Assembly (NCBI GenBank): GCA_031415695.1
Contig: JANOSH010000054.1
Span: 1 to 64,000, forward strand
Reading direction: 5' to 3'
Length of the DNA stretch: 64,000 nt
Origin: JANOSH01 sp031415695
GTDB taxonomy: Bacteria > Actinomycetota > Acidimicrobiia > Acidimicrobiales > Ilumatobacteraceae
Translations under genes and position numbers: made by a program
Shown: piece after piece, positions 27,061-36,272 of the stretch
Layout of the letters: every line of letters begins with the position of its first letter
How positions within the stretch are numbered: position 1 is the stretch's first letter
The notes under the pieces: model-generated
Told to the model about the DNA's origin: nothing
Databases searched by the model: none
The model's input: only the letters and a program-made list of their open reading frames with translations

Positions 27061-28992
27061 ATGGCGCGTCCATTGCAGGCTGATGATTTGTACCTGTTGC
27101 GAACGGTAACGGATTGCGCTCTACACCCTGATGGCGAACGAGCGGCTTATGTTGTGTCGTGGTGCGATCGTGACACCGATGCCAATCGGTCGCAGATTTG
27201 GATGCACGATCACGACGAGGTCCGGCCGCTGACGCAGTCGCATGTTGCGATGACCCCCCGGTTTTCGCCCGACGGTCGGTGGCTTGCCTACCTGTGCAGC
27301 TCCGCCAAAAAGAAACCGTCCCAGCTTCTTGTGCTCTCGCTAGCGGGGGGCGAGCCCATGGCACTGACCGACATGGACGACGGCGTGGGCGAACCGACGT
27401 GGCTGCCTGATTCATCGGGTCTGGTGCTGACAGCGCCGGTGCGGCCAGATGAATTGCGTGGAAAAACGACTGAACAGCTCGCAGAGGACCCGCGCGCTCG
27501 CCGCATCGACAACTTGTTGTATCGCTTCAATGGCCGCGGCTTTATTCACGAGCGACGCCACCATATTTTTGTGGTGTACCTCCCGATCCCGGGGCAATCG
27601 CACGGCGACGCTGTACAGCTCACATCTGGCCCGTGGGACCACGTGTGTCCGGTGCCATCGCCCGACGGCACTCGGGTTGCGTGTATCTCGGGTCGCCACG
27701 ACGACCGGGAATGGGTTGGCGGTAACGATGTATGGACTGTGCCGATCGATGGAGGAGACCCTCACCCGCTCACGAAGGGTGGTGTGTGGAGCGCCGTGCA
27801 ATGGCGCCCGGATGGGCGCGACATCATCGCTATCGGACACGACCAACGGGGAACCGTTGCATTGTACGTGCCTCATGTACTCGATGCTGGTGGCGACCGG
27901 CCGGTGGTACGCCTCGGCGATGGTGAAATCAACGCTTCGAGTCTCGCGGGCGGAACCGCCACTGTGATGGTGTCTGAGGATTCGGTCATGGTTGCCGGCC
28001 TTCGTCGCGGAGCCGTACACATCGACCGTTACGACCTAGACACGGGTGAACGCTCGACAGTGGTTGGCGGCTGGCGTGCCGTTGGCTCGTTTGGTTCGGT
28101 CGGCGATCGGATGGTGTTCGTAGCGTCGGGGTCGAATACGCCAGCCGAATTGTTCGAGGTGCGCGCTGGTGCCGAGCGGCAACTCACGACGGTTACCCAG
28201 CCCTTCCTTGACGAGGCTTCGCTCGTTCCGGTCGAGGCGTTTACGACGGTATCTGCAGACGGATACCCGGTGCACGGATTCGTGTGTGGGCCCCAGTCAC
28301 CCGGCCCCCATGCTGGATTGGTATACGTTCACGGTGGTCCGCTTGCTCAGTACACGTGGGGCTTCTTCGACGAATTCCAACTTGCAGCCGCGCAGGGGTA
28401 CGTTGTGATCGGTGCCAATCCGCGAGGTTCCGACGGCTACGGACAAGCCCACGCCGACGCCATCACCGGAGACTTCGGTGGTTTGGACTGGCTCGATGTT
28501 CAAGCCGCCACCGACGTACTTACTGAGCGTCCCGACGTAGATGAAACCCGCATTGGCATTGGCGGCGGAAGCTACGGTGGATTCATGACCGCCTGGGCAA
28601 CGGCGCATACCGACCGTTACGTGGCCGCGGTAGTTGAGCGGGCGGTGATCAACTGGGAAACCATGGAATCCACCAGCGATATTGGGTGGTTCGTAAAAGC
28701 CTCAACCGGCGGCGACACCGTTGATGATTGCCAAACTTTGCGCCGGCAATCACCCATCACTCACGTTGGGTCGGTAACCACCCCGACGTTGGTGATCCAT
28801 TCCGAAGAGGATTGGCGATGTCCGCCAGAGCAAGGCGAACAATGGTTTGCGGCGCTGCGCCGGCGCGGGGTGGCATGCCAGTTTGTTCGATTTCCCGGCG
28901 AAAATCACGAACTGACGCGCTCTGGTCGGCCGAGCCTTCGCATCGAGCGATTTGGCATCGTCCATGATTGGTTCGCCAACTACCTGGCGTAA
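27061..28992 (+). CDS. S9 family peptidase (prolyl oligopeptidase/acylaminoacyl-peptidase type)
   Basis: This is a 643-residue protein with an N-terminal WD40/TolB-like beta-propeller (repeats such as TPRFSPDGRWLAYL and CPVPSPDGTRVACIS) and a C-terminal alpha/beta-hydrolase domain. The triad is Ser504 in GGGSYGGFMT, Asp584 in HSEEDW and His616 in GENHELTR. The HGGP motif (YVHGGPLAQY) forms the oxyanion hole. It has no signal peptide, so it probably degrades peptides in the cytoplasm. surE follows after a short gap. Confidence 0.92.
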   Translation: MARPLQADDLYLLRTVTDCALHPDGERAAYVVSWCDRDTDANRSQIWMHDHDEVRPLTQSHVAMTPRFSPDGRWLAYLCSSAKKKPSQLLVLSLAGGEPMALTDMDDGVGEPTWLPDSSGLVLTAPVRPDELRGKTTEQLAEDPRARRIDNLLYRFNGRGFIHERRHHIFVVYLPIPGQSHGDAVQLTSGPWDHVCPVPSPDGTRVACISGRHDDREWVGGNDVWTVPIDGGDPHPLTKGGVWSAVQWRPDGRDIIAIGHDQRGTVALYVPHVLDAGGDRPVVRLGDGEINASSLAGGTATVMVSEDSVMVAGLRRGAVHIDRYDLDTGERSTVVGGWRAVGSFGSVGDRMVFVASGSNTPAELFEVRAGAERQLTTVTQPFLDEASLVPVEAFTTVSADGYPVHGFVCGPQSPGPHAGLVYVHGGPLAQYTWGFFDEFQLAAAQGYVVIGANPRGSDGYGQAHADAITGDFGGLDWLDVQAATDVLTERPDVDETRIGIGGGSYGGFMTAWATAHTDRYVAAVVERAVINWETMESTSDIGWFVKASTGGDTVDDCQTLRRQSPITHVGSVTTPTLVIHSEEDWRCPPEQGEQWFAALRRRGVACQFVRFPGENHELTRSGRPSLRIERFGIVHDWFANYLA

Positions 28993-29020
28993 CGTTAGAC
29001 AGATGCGTATTGGATCAGCG

Positions 29021-29854
29021 ATGAGAATTTTGCTCACCAACGACGATGGCATTGATTCGAACGGTCTTCACGTTCTAGCGCGGGCCATGCGCCCATTCGG
29101 CGATGTGGTCGTGGCTGCGCCCAACACTGAGTACTCGGGCGCAGGTGCTGCGCTCGGGGCACTTCACCTCATTAAGCCCGAGGTGCATCGAGCAACTATC
29201 GCTGGTCTCGATGACGTGTGGTCGGTTACGGGTCCGCCCGCGTTATGCGTGATGTTCGCTCGACTTGGAGCGTTCGGTCCGCCGTTCGACCTGGTGGTTT
29301 CGGGAATCAACCCCGGCGCCAATGTCGGCCGTTCGGTGTATCACTCGGGCACTATTGGGGCATGTCTCACGGCACGCAATGGCGGCGTCAGTGGAGTAGC
29401 GGTGAGCCAGAGCGTGGCCAACTTCGGTATCGAAGGTCAAGGCTGGGACGAGATGCTCATTGGGCAAAAGTGGCAGACGGCCGCAACGGTAGCGGCCACG
29501 GTTGTCGAGGCCCTCATCGCCAACCTGCCAGCCGATCCGGTCATTGTGAATCTCAATGTTCCTAATGTCGAGCTTGGCGATCTCTCTGGATGGCGTTCCA
29601 CCGTTGTTGGCCAGTCGCCGCCGCGAGCCATGGCCGCAGCCATTCTCGAACCGAAGGAAGGACACGAGGGAGCATTCCATGTTCGTATGAACTGGGGCGA
29701 CACACTCGACCTGCCGCCTCATACCGATGGGGGAGCGGTGGAGCGAAATGAGGTGTCGGTCACCTACCTATCGCGGATCGTTGCCGACCATCCGCACAGC
29801 GAAACCTTCACCGCTCAGGCATTAGACGCGCTGGTTGGCCGCGCTAGTGGCTAG
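29021..29854 (+). CDS. surE: 5'/3'-nucleotidase SurE
   Basis: This metal-dependent nucleoside-monophosphatase is 277 residues, beginning at the canonical MRILLTNDDGIDS where the double Asp binds the metal. Further family motifs are PNTEYSGAGAAL, VSGINPGANVG with the metal-binding Asn, and YHSGTIGA. An ATG at 29003 would add six residues. The one at 29021 fits the family and has GGAT 8 bases upstream. It ends in a region convergent with the small minus-strand gene. Confidence 0.92.
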   Translation: MRILLTNDDGIDSNGLHVLARAMRPFGDVVVAAPNTEYSGAGAALGALHLIKPEVHRATIAGLDDVWSVTGPPALCVMFARLGAFGPPFDLVVSGINPGANVGRSVYHSGTIGACLTARNGGVSGVAVSQSVANFGIEGQGWDEMLIGQKWQTAATVAATVVEALIANLPADPVIVNLNVPNVELGDLSGWRSTVVGQSPPRAMAAAILEPKEGHEGAFHVRMNWGDTLDLPPHTDGGAVERNEVSVTYLSRIVADHPHSETFTAQALDALVGRASG

Positions 29855-29865
29855 ATGGCGGAGCG

Positions 29866-29911
29866 TTGAAGCGCGAGGTTCGAGCAAGCGACGCCGAAGG
29901 CGGGCTAGACC
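29866..29911. repeat. Short intergenic motif with GCCGAAGGC hairpin
   Basis: After the surE stop comes GCGAG, GAGCAAGCGACGCCGAAGGC and GCTAG. A closely similar string lies at about 39820-39857 after the phosphonate-hydrolase-like gene, and a weaker one at 57888-57912 after the P450 gene. All three sit between convergent genes and contain CGCC-GAA-GGC, or its remnant, followed by CTAG. This may be a small repeat family or a bidirectional terminator. Confidence 0.5.
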
Positions 29912-29926
29912 GTCGGCTGGCAAGCC

Positions 29927-30193
29927 CTACACGCGCCTTGATCGGGCCACCGAAATTACCCGGCTGTCGATTGAAGCAGCGGCAATAGAGTCATTCGAGG
30001 CGAGGGCTGTGAACATCGTGGGGTCGATTCGAATGGCCAGCTCAAATCCCTCTGGCACATAGCCCGCGTCGACAACCTTCACGATAACCCGACTGCGTCG
30101 CCGTGATTGGTTGGGCGTGTCGCCGCTCGGTGAGAGCTCCTGTCGGCCACTTGGTTCGGGTTCGATCGAATCGAACGTGAGTCGCTTGCCCAT
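29927..30193 (-). CDS. Small conserved-looking protein downstream of subtilisin-like protease
   Basis: This is an 88-residue protein with a polar N-terminal third (EPEPSGRQELSPSGDTPNQS) followed by a beta-strand-like pattern, RVIVKVVDAGYVPEGFELAIRIDP, and an Ala/Ser/Ile-rich end. It starts 10 bases after the S8 peptidase stop on the same strand and is probably cotranscribed. The N-terminal tail followed by a compact domain recalls protease propeptide or inhibitor proteins encoded next to their protease. That is a guess from position only. No family recognised. Confidence 0.6.
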   Translation of the reverse strand: MGKRLTFDSIEPEPSGRQELSPSGDTPNQSRRRSRVIVKVVDAGYVPEGFELAIRIDPTMFTALASNDSIAAASIDSRVISVARSRRV

Positions 30194-30203
30194 GACTTTC
30201 AGT

Positions 30204-32024
30204 CTAGGGCCGAGCCTGTTTCACCAGGCCAGCGGCCGAGATGCGACCGTTGCCGTAACGGGGATCCCAGCCAGGCCCGGCCGGGGGAGCCTTTCGAGCT
30301 TCCGCTATAACCGCAGCTCGAATCTGGTCGATGGTGAGCGAGCGCTTGCGTGCCTTCGCCTCGGCCAACATGAGGGCGATTGCGCCGGTCACTGTCGGAG
30401 CCGCCATGCTCGTTCCCGACATGCGTGTTGTGCCGTTACCCGACCGAGATCGTGCGGCGACTACGTTGTGCCCGGGTGCGGAGATCTCGGGCTTTTCACG
30501 ACCGTCGCGTGTGGGTCCGGCGCTAGAGAACCACGACAGATCCTTGGTGGGTACGTGAGCGTCGTACGAGCCGACAACGATCGAATGCTGACCGCATGAG
30601 ATGGACCCGATCGTATGACTGTTGTCGGGTGTTCCTGCGAAGGTGGATTGGCCCGAGTCGTCGCGTTCGATCCATGCATGAAACGCTACGGCGGTGTTGT
30701 CGGTGGACGACAGCCGGAGCTTCCAACTGCCCGCGGGTGCGGACGGCGACAGGAAGATCCCGATCATATTGTCGCCGTTATTTGGGTCGCCAAGGCGATT
30801 GGCGGCGAAGAGCACTACCTGGCCTTGGTTCGACACTGTGCCCGACGTGCCGGGTGCCAATGTGCCGACACTACGGCCATCGGGTGCGATGACCTCGACG
30901 GAAAGTCTCTTGGCTCCGGCGTACCAGAGCTCGAATTCGTTCTGGGTTCGATCACCGGGTGCCACCGACCACACGACATCGTGGGGGCCCGAACCGCTGA
31001 CAGTCCCGGCGGTGTGAATGCCATCGGCAAATGAGTTCGACGCCGCAATCACCACAGCCCTATTCGGTGCTTGGGTCACTAGTCGATCGATTCCTTGTTC
31101 CACAAGGGTGGAACCGTCGTGGGGGCCACCGTTTGTTCCCAGGCTCACGTTGATAACGCACGGTTTGGCACCGGCTGTCTCGAAGATCCAGGCGAGTGCT
31201 TCGAGCAGCTGCACGGAGTCACCGAAATTCTTTCCGATGACGTCGGTTCCCGACCATGGAACGTCGCTGCTGGCAACCTCGACGAACAGTACGTCGGCAG
31301 CCGGGGCCACGCCAGCAGCTCCAGTTCCACGGCCGTTCCCAGCTGCAATATCGGTGACATGCGTGCCGTGCGCGGGACCAGCCGGATCGGGTCCGTAGCC
31401 GAGCGCGACGTACGGATCGGATTGAGTGAGCGCGGCGTTTATGCGCGCCGCTGTATACATCTGACCGTAGGCAAAGCTACCTTCACCAGACGCGTTGGTG
31501 TTCTGATCCCACAGCTTCAAGACACGGGTTTTTCCGGTGGGCTTTCGTAGGTTCTGATGAGCGACGTCGCACCCGAAGTCTACGACGCCAACTATGACTC
31601 CCTTGCCGCTTTTCACTTTGGTTCCTGCCGGCAGGTCGGACGCTCGGCTGAGAATTTCGCCCGGGGTGGCCGTGAGCTGGCGCGACAGTCGCTGGGCGGC
31701 TTTCATACTCAGCACAAAGGGAAGCGACCGCACTGCATCGATCCGGGCAACTGGTACGCGGCCGGTAACTAGGATTGATCCGTCAGCGGCGCTTGCGCCG
31801 ATCACGGGACCAGCGAGAACATCGGACTGCCGTTGCCAGGCGGCGAGATCGGTGACCTTAGCGATCACTGCGATCTCGCCGGCTGACGTGGATGATGAGG
31901 CTCTTTTCAGCTCACCGTGTTGACGCATTGCCATGGCATGTTGGAGCCGCGGGTCCATCGACCGAGTGGCCGAACCATCTATGCCGATGAGCGGCGTGAA
32001 TTCGTAGTCGGTCGTTGCGTTCAT
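30204..32024 (-). CDS. Subtilisin-like serine protease (S8 family)
   Basis: This is a 606-residue S8 protease. The triad is Asp149 (GVVDFGCDV), His219 (HGTHVTDIAAG) and Ser539 (MSGTSMAAP), with Asn in AASNSFADG. About 180 residues between His and Ser form an inserted beta-rich domain (about 345-470) like that of clostridial Csp and C5a-peptidase-type proteases. There is no signal peptide. The N-terminal 130 residues may act as a propeptide (SLPFVLSMKAAQRLSRQL). It is probably intracellular or exported by another route. Followed by the 88-residue gene. Confidence 0.9.
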   Translation of the reverse strand: MNATTDYEFTPLIGIDGSATRSMDPRLQHAMAMRQHGELKRASSSTSAGEIAVIAKVTDLAAWQRQSDVLAGPVIGASAADGSILVTGRVPVARIDAVRSLPFVLSMKAAQRLSRQLTATPGEILSRASDLPAGTKVKSGKGVIVGVVDFGCDVAHQNLRKPTGKTRVLKLWDQNTNASGEGSFAYGQMYTAARINAALTQSDPYVALGYGPDPAGPAHGTHVTDIAAGNGRGTGAAGVAPAADVLFVEVASSDVPWSGTDVIGKNFGDSVQLLEALAWIFETAGAKPCVINVSLGTNGGPHDGSTLVEQGIDRLVTQAPNRAVVIAASNSFADGIHTAGTVSGSGPHDVVWSVAPGDRTQNEFELWYAGAKRLSVEVIAPDGRSVGTLAPGTSGTVSNQGQVVLFAANRLGDPNNGDNMIGIFLSPSAPAGSWKLRLSSTDNTAVAFHAWIERDDSGQSTFAGTPDNSHTIGSISCGQHSIVVGSYDAHVPTKDLSWFSSAGPTRDGREKPEISAPGHNVVAARSRSGNGTTRMSGTSMAAPTVTGAIALMLAEAKARKRSLTIDQIRAAVIAEARKAPPAGPGWDPRYGNGRISAAGLVKQARP

Positions 32025-32115
32025 GATGCGTCCTCGTCTCCGGTAGTCCTGCTCTACAGAAGCCCGCCATCACCTGTCTGATACATGTGTAGCGCATTTC
32101 GCGCCACACGTGCTG

Positions 32116-32817
32116 CTAACGGCCCACGAACTTGTAGCCGACACCGCGAATTGTTGCGATGCGTGTGGGCTCAGCCGGACTTGTCTCGATCTTGGACCGG
32201 AGTCTTCTGATGTGAACGTCGAGTGTCTTGGTATCACCCACGTAGTCCGAACCCCAGACCCGTTCGATCAGGGTCTCGCGGGTTATCACCCGCCCTGCGT
32301 TGCTTGCAAGTAGAACGAGTAGCTCGAATTCCTTGAGCGGCAATGTAAGGAACTCACCGTCGAGTGAAATCTCGTGACGATCCACGTCGATGACCAGGCC
32401 GTCGCGGACAATTCGGTCGGGCGCTCCGGCGGGAACAATGGTCTCGGCCACCGACCTCCTGGCTACGGCTCGTATGCGGGCCACCAATTCGCGTAGCCGG
32501 TACGGCTTCGAGACATAATCGTCGGCACCAACTTCAAGACCGACGACAGCGTCAATTTCGCTTGATCGGGCCGTGACCATAATGATCGGCACCGTGCTCT
32601 GGCCACGTATCATTCTGCAGATGTCGAGGCCCGAGATGCCCGGAAGCATGACGTCGAGCAGCACTACGTCGGGATTGACATCCAGGAAACGCGCTACAGC
32701 GGCAGCGCCATCACTACAGGTATGAACCTCGAAGCCTTCGCGCTCAAGCCCAATGGTGAGCGCTTCGAGGTAGCTCACTTCGTCCTCGACGACGAGGATT
32801 CGTTGTTGAGTCGTCAC
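32116..32817 (-). CDS. regX3: OmpR/PhoB-type response regulator (RegX3-like)
   Basis: This is a 233-residue two-domain regulator. The receiver domain has the acidic pair (VVEDE), phospho-acceptor Asp55 in VVLLDVMLPG, Thr in MVTARS and Lys in SKPYR. The C-terminal winged helix has LTLPLKEFELLVLLASNAGRVITRETLIERVWG and the VDVHIRRLRSKIE-type recognition helix. Position after phoU, with a 4-base overlap, and sequence type point to RegX3/PhoP phosphate-starvation control. The expected SenX3/PhoR kinase gene is not in this window. Confidence 0.88.
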   Translation of the reverse strand: MTTQQRILVVEDEVSYLEALTIGLEREGFEVHTCSDGAAAVARFLDVNPDVVLLDVMLPGISGLDICRMIRGQSTVPIIMVTARSSEIDAVVGLEVGADDYVSKPYRLRELVARIRAVARRSVAETIVPAGAPDRIVRDGLVIDVDRHEISLDGEFLTLPLKEFELLVLLASNAGRVITRETLIERVWGSDYVGDTKTLDVHIRRLRSKIETSPAEPTRIATIRGVGYKFVGR

Positions 32818-33560
32818 TCGTTGTTGGCTGCGTCGGTGTTCATCGGATCTAGCGCAGCCTGAGCAAGTCGTTGCTTCTCACGAGCTCGTACGGCACCACG
32901 GTGCTCGGGACGATGCCCATCGGCAACAAACTCTGCCCACTCGCCCACATTGACGGCGTGGTCGCCTACCCGCTCATAAAAGCGGCCGATAAGGGCAAGT
33001 TGCACGGCAACCTGCAGCCCGAGGTCGGTTGCGGCGTGCGATTCGAAGATGGCGCTGACGAACTCGCGGTGGAGCCGGTCGAGGGTGTCGTCGATGTCAC
33101 GAACGGCCGCACCCAGTGCGCCGTCTTGGCGGGCGTAGGCGTCGATGCTGAATCGAAGGAGCTTGGCGGCCTCGTCACCCATGAGCCGGATTTGGCCCCG
33201 CAGCTTGGGCGGGATGACGGTTCCGTGTAACCGCCGCGTTGCTTTGGCGATGTTGACCATGAGGTCGGCCGCTCGTTCAAGATCACTGTTGATCTTCATG
33301 CTAGCTACCACAAGACGCAGGTCTCTGGCGAGTGGCGACTGCAACACGAGCAGTTCGAAGCACAACTCTTCGATCTCGACGGAGAGCAGGTCGGTGTCAT
33401 CATCGGCGTCGATGATTAACTGCGCTTCGAACAGATCGCTCAGTAGCAAAGCGTTGGTGCTCCGAGTAACGACTTCGCCGGTGGTCCACGCGAGTCGGAT
33501 TATCTTCGCCTGCAGGTCGTCGAGGCCGTGGTGCAAGGGGGAGCGGTGGTCTTCGATCAT
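32814..33560 (-). CDS. phoU: Phosphate transport system regulator PhoU
   Basis: PhoU links the Pst transporter to the sensor kinase and keeps the Pho regulon off when phosphate is plentiful. The 248-residue all-helical protein has two PhoU repeats with the metal-binding pattern (E/D)xxxD, visible in LQSPLARDLRLVVASMKINSDLERAADLMVNIAK and LIGRFYERVGDHAVNVGEWAEFVADG. Start ATG at 33560, 14 bases after pstB. Its stop overlaps the regulator start. Confidence 0.94.
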   Translation of the reverse strand: MIEDHRSPLHHGLDDLQAKIIRLAWTTGEVVTRSTNALLLSDLFEAQLIIDADDDTDLLSVEIEELCFELLVLQSPLARDLRLVVASMKINSDLERAADLMVNIAKATRRLHGTVIPPKLRGQIRLMGDEAAKLLRFSIDAYARQDGALGAAVRDIDDTLDRLHREFVSAIFESHAATDLGLQVAVQLALIGRFYERVGDHAVNVGEWAEFVADGHRPEHRGAVRAREKQRLAQAALDPMNTDAANNE

Positions 33561-33574
33561 CGGGTTTCCTCTTT

Positions 33575-34432
33575 TCAGCCGAAGCGGCCGGTGACGTAGT
33601 TTTCGGTTCGTTCATCCGACGGATTCGAAAAGACCTTTTTTGTGTCGTCGAACTCGACCAGGATGCCTGTGCGTCGATCACTGTCGGGGTTGATTTCGGC
33701 GGTGAAGAACGCAGTTCGATCAGATGTACGCGCGGCCTGTTGCATGTTGTGAGTGACAATCACAATTGTGTAGCTGGACTTGATCTCCTGCATCAGTTCC
33801 TCGACTCGCGCGGTGGCGATGGGATCAAGTGCAGAGCACGGCTCGTCCATTAAGATCACCTCGGGCTCCACTGCGATCGCCCGAGCGATGCACAAACGCT
33901 GTTGCTGGCCACCCGATAGCCCGAGCCCGCTTGTATGCAAGCGATCCTTCACTTCGTCCCACAATGCCGCACCCTGCAACGAGCGTTCGACGATTGCTTC
34001 GAGATCAGCCTTTTTCTTTACGCCGTTGACCCGTGGCCCGAAAGCAACATTCTCGAAGATCGACTTCGGAAACGGGTTCGGTTTCTGAAACACCATGCCG
34101 ATATGTCGTCGGACAACAGTCGGTGACACATCCGGTCCGTAGATGTCGATGCCGTGATACAACACGTCACCGTCAACCCGGGCACCCTCGATCAGATCAT
34201 TCATTCGGTTCAGGGAGCGCAAAACGGTGGTTTTGCCACATCCCGATGGCCCGATGAACGCAGTGATTTGGTTACGTTCAATCGTGATGTTCACGTCTCG
34301 GACAGCTCGAAAGGCTGAGTAGAACACGCTGAGGTCGCGAAGTTCGAATACCGGCGGGCTGACCGCAGCGTGCGAATCTGCGTAGCTCGCGGACTGAGAG
34401 GCGGTCTGATTCGTTAGATCCACGAAGGACAT
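33575..34432 (-). CDS. pstB: Phosphate ABC transporter ATP-binding protein PstB
   Basis: This is the ATPase of the high-affinity phosphate importer. It is 285 residues, with Walker A GPSGCGKTT at 61-69, signature LSGGQQQRLCIARAIA, and Walker B VILMDEPCSALDP. The PstB-typical segment SLNRMNDLIEGARVDGDVLYHG follows Walker A. An N-terminal extension of about 28 residues precedes the ABC fold. Only 4 bases separate it from pstA. Confidence 0.96.
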   Translation of the reverse strand: MSFVDLTNQTASQSASYADSHAAVSPPVFELRDLSVFYSAFRAVRDVNITIERNQITAFIGPSGCGKTTVLRSLNRMNDLIEGARVDGDVLYHGIDIYGPDVSPTVVRRHIGMVFQKPNPFPKSIFENVAFGPRVNGVKKKADLEAIVERSLQGAALWDEVKDRLHTSGLGLSGGQQQRLCIARAIAVEPEVILMDEPCSALDPIATARVEELMQEIKSSYTIVIVTHNMQQAARTSDRTAFFTAEINPDSDRRTGILVEFDDTKKVFSNPSDERTENYVTGRFG

Positions 34433-34436
34433 GTTG

Positions 34437-35327
34437 TCACCTTTGCGACGAGAAACGGGCGCTCACCAGTCGAGCGAAAATGGTGAAAGAAAAGGCCAAG
34501 GCGACAAGGGTGAGAGCGGCTCCCCAGCCGCGCGCTTGTGCGGCTTCGACGGGTGAACTTGCGTTACCAAATATCTGCGCCGATAAGGCCGTGTTAGCAC
34601 CGCTAAACGGTTGAAGGTTGAGACCTTTCGCGGCGCCGATAGTGAATAGGAGCGGAGCCGTTTCGCCAGCGGCGCGGGCGACAGCAAGCAGCACGCCCGA
34701 TACAACGCCGGGCAGTGCGGCGGGCAGCACGATCGAGATGATCGTGCGCGCTTTCGAGGTGCCGAGACCATAGGACGCTTCACGCAACGTGGTGGGGACG
34801 AGGCGCAGCATCTCCTCGGTCGACCTAATGATGATGGGCAACATCAAACACGCGAGTGCGAGTGCCCCCCCGAACGCGTTCTGTTTGAACCGCAACGTAA
34901 ACAACAGGTACACGAACAAGCCCATGACAATTGACGGCACGCCCGTCATCACGCTCGACATGAATCGAACGACGCGTCCGAGCAAACTGGTACCTGCGTA
35001 CTCGGCCAGATAGATCGCACCGAGCACGCCAAGTGGGGCGGCGATAGCCGTGGCGATGCCGGTGGTGAGGAGCGTCCCGACTATGGCGGGCCCGATTCCT
35101 CCTGAGGTACGTCGCTCGGATGCAGCGATGTCGGACGTGAGAAAGCTCCAACTCATGACCTTTCCTCCCCGCATGATGACCGTTGCCAGCACCAGCACCA
35201 GTGGAATCATGACGATGACAAAGGCTGTGCCCAGTAGGCCGATCATCAGCCGACTCTTTATGCTGCGCCAACCACCAGTGGCACCGAGGTCTATTGTCGA
35301 GTTCCCAGTGGTCATTGTTGACGTCAT
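34437..35327 (-). CDS. pstA: Phosphate ABC transporter permease PstA
   Basis: This 296-residue permease has six membrane segments. The EAA-like loop is EEMLRLVPTTLREASYGLGTSKARTIISIVLPAALPG, followed by ARAAGETAPLLFTIGAAKG. The ATG at 35327 overlaps the pstC stop by one base (TGATG). The open frame extends further upstream but only through pstC sequence. Confidence 0.94.
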   Translation of the reverse strand: MTSTMTTGNSTIDLGATGGWRSIKSRLMIGLLGTAFVIVMIPLVLVLATVIMRGGKVMSWSFLTSDIAASERRTSGGIGPAIVGTLLTTGIATAIAAPLGVLGAIYLAEYAGTSLLGRVVRFMSSVMTGVPSIVMGLFVYLLFTLRFKQNAFGGALALACLMLPIIIRSTEEMLRLVPTTLREASYGLGTSKARTIISIVLPAALPGVVSGVLLAVARAAGETAPLLFTIGAAKGLNLQPFSGANTALSAQIFGNASSPVEAAQARGWGAALTLVALAFSFTIFARLVSARFSSQR

Positions 35328-36271
35328 CAGATTGTTCCTTGGGCTCGACGTCGTGACCGGCTGACTATCGATGTAGCCAAGACGTTGACGATGATGGTGA
35401 GAGCGAACAGGGTCACTGCGAGAGCCGTCAGGGCCGAGCGGTGTTGACCAAGGGCTTCGCCCCATTCGCTTGCGATGACTGCGGGCATCGAGTTTCCAGC
35501 ACCGAAGAGGTTGGCGGTTATCTGTGCAGACGAGCCGATGACCAGTGTGGCAGCAATCGTCTCGCCCATGGCTCGGCCGAGTCCGAGCATCACCGCACCG
35601 ACGAGGCCGCCCGATGAGTGCGGGATCACAACCGCCCTGATCATTTCCCACCGTGTAGCACCTAACGCCAGCGCCCCTTCGCGATCGCCTTGAGGACACG
35701 TACTAATGACCTCGCGAGACAGCGACGACACGATGGGCGTGATCATGATGGCCAGGATGATTCCTGCGGTAAACATTGATCGACCGTTTGGCTGTCCGAA
35801 CAGCGAGCGAAGCCCGGGAATGCCCGACGTGAGGTCGTGCACACTCTCGTAGAAGCCCATGATCTTGGGTGCCAACACCGAGATACCCCAAAAGCCAAAC
35901 ACCACCGAGGGCACCGTGGCCAGGAGGTCGACGCTATACACGATTGGCTTCTTCAGCCATCCAGGCGAAACCTGGGTAACGAACAGCGCGATACCGATGC
36001 TGATTGGTACTGCGAGACAAATGGCGACGGTGGCACTGACAATGGTGCCAAACACAAAGGCCAGCGACCCGAACACCTCGTCGGGAACGCTCCAGCGTTT
36101 GGTTGTGAAGAAGTTGCCTGATGTGAGGGCCGGCCATGCCCGAGTGGTCATTACCAAAGCGATGAGGCTGAGCACAATCAACACGAGGATGCCCGCGAAA
36201 CGGGCGAGGCCGCCAAATGCGGCCTCGCCCCGGTTTCGTCGGCCCGTTAAGTCCAGGACCGGGTGTGCCAT
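35327..36271 (-). CDS. pstC: Phosphate ABC transporter permease PstC
   Basis: This is a 314-residue permease. After the first helix comes SGNFFTTKRWSVPDEVFGSLAFVFGTIVSA, typical of PstC. The coupling loop is SREVISTCPQGDREGALALGATRWEMIRAVVIPHSSGG, followed by GLGRAMGETIAATLVIG. It starts one base after the pstS stop and is translationally linked to pstA. Confidence 0.95.
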   Translation of the reverse strand: MAHPVLDLTGRRNRGEAAFGGLARFAGILVLIVLSLIALVMTTRAWPALTSGNFFTTKRWSVPDEVFGSLAFVFGTIVSATVAICLAVPISIGIALFVTQVSPGWLKKPIVYSVDLLATVPSVVFGFWGISVLAPKIMGFYESVHDLTSGIPGLRSLFGQPNGRSMFTAGIILAIMITPIVSSLSREVISTCPQGDREGALALGATRWEMIRAVVIPHSSGGLVGAVMLGLGRAMGETIAATLVIGSSAQITANLFGAGNSMPAVIASEWGEALGQHRSALTALAVTLFALTIIVNVLATSIVSRSRRRAQGTI

Positions 36272-36272
36272 A

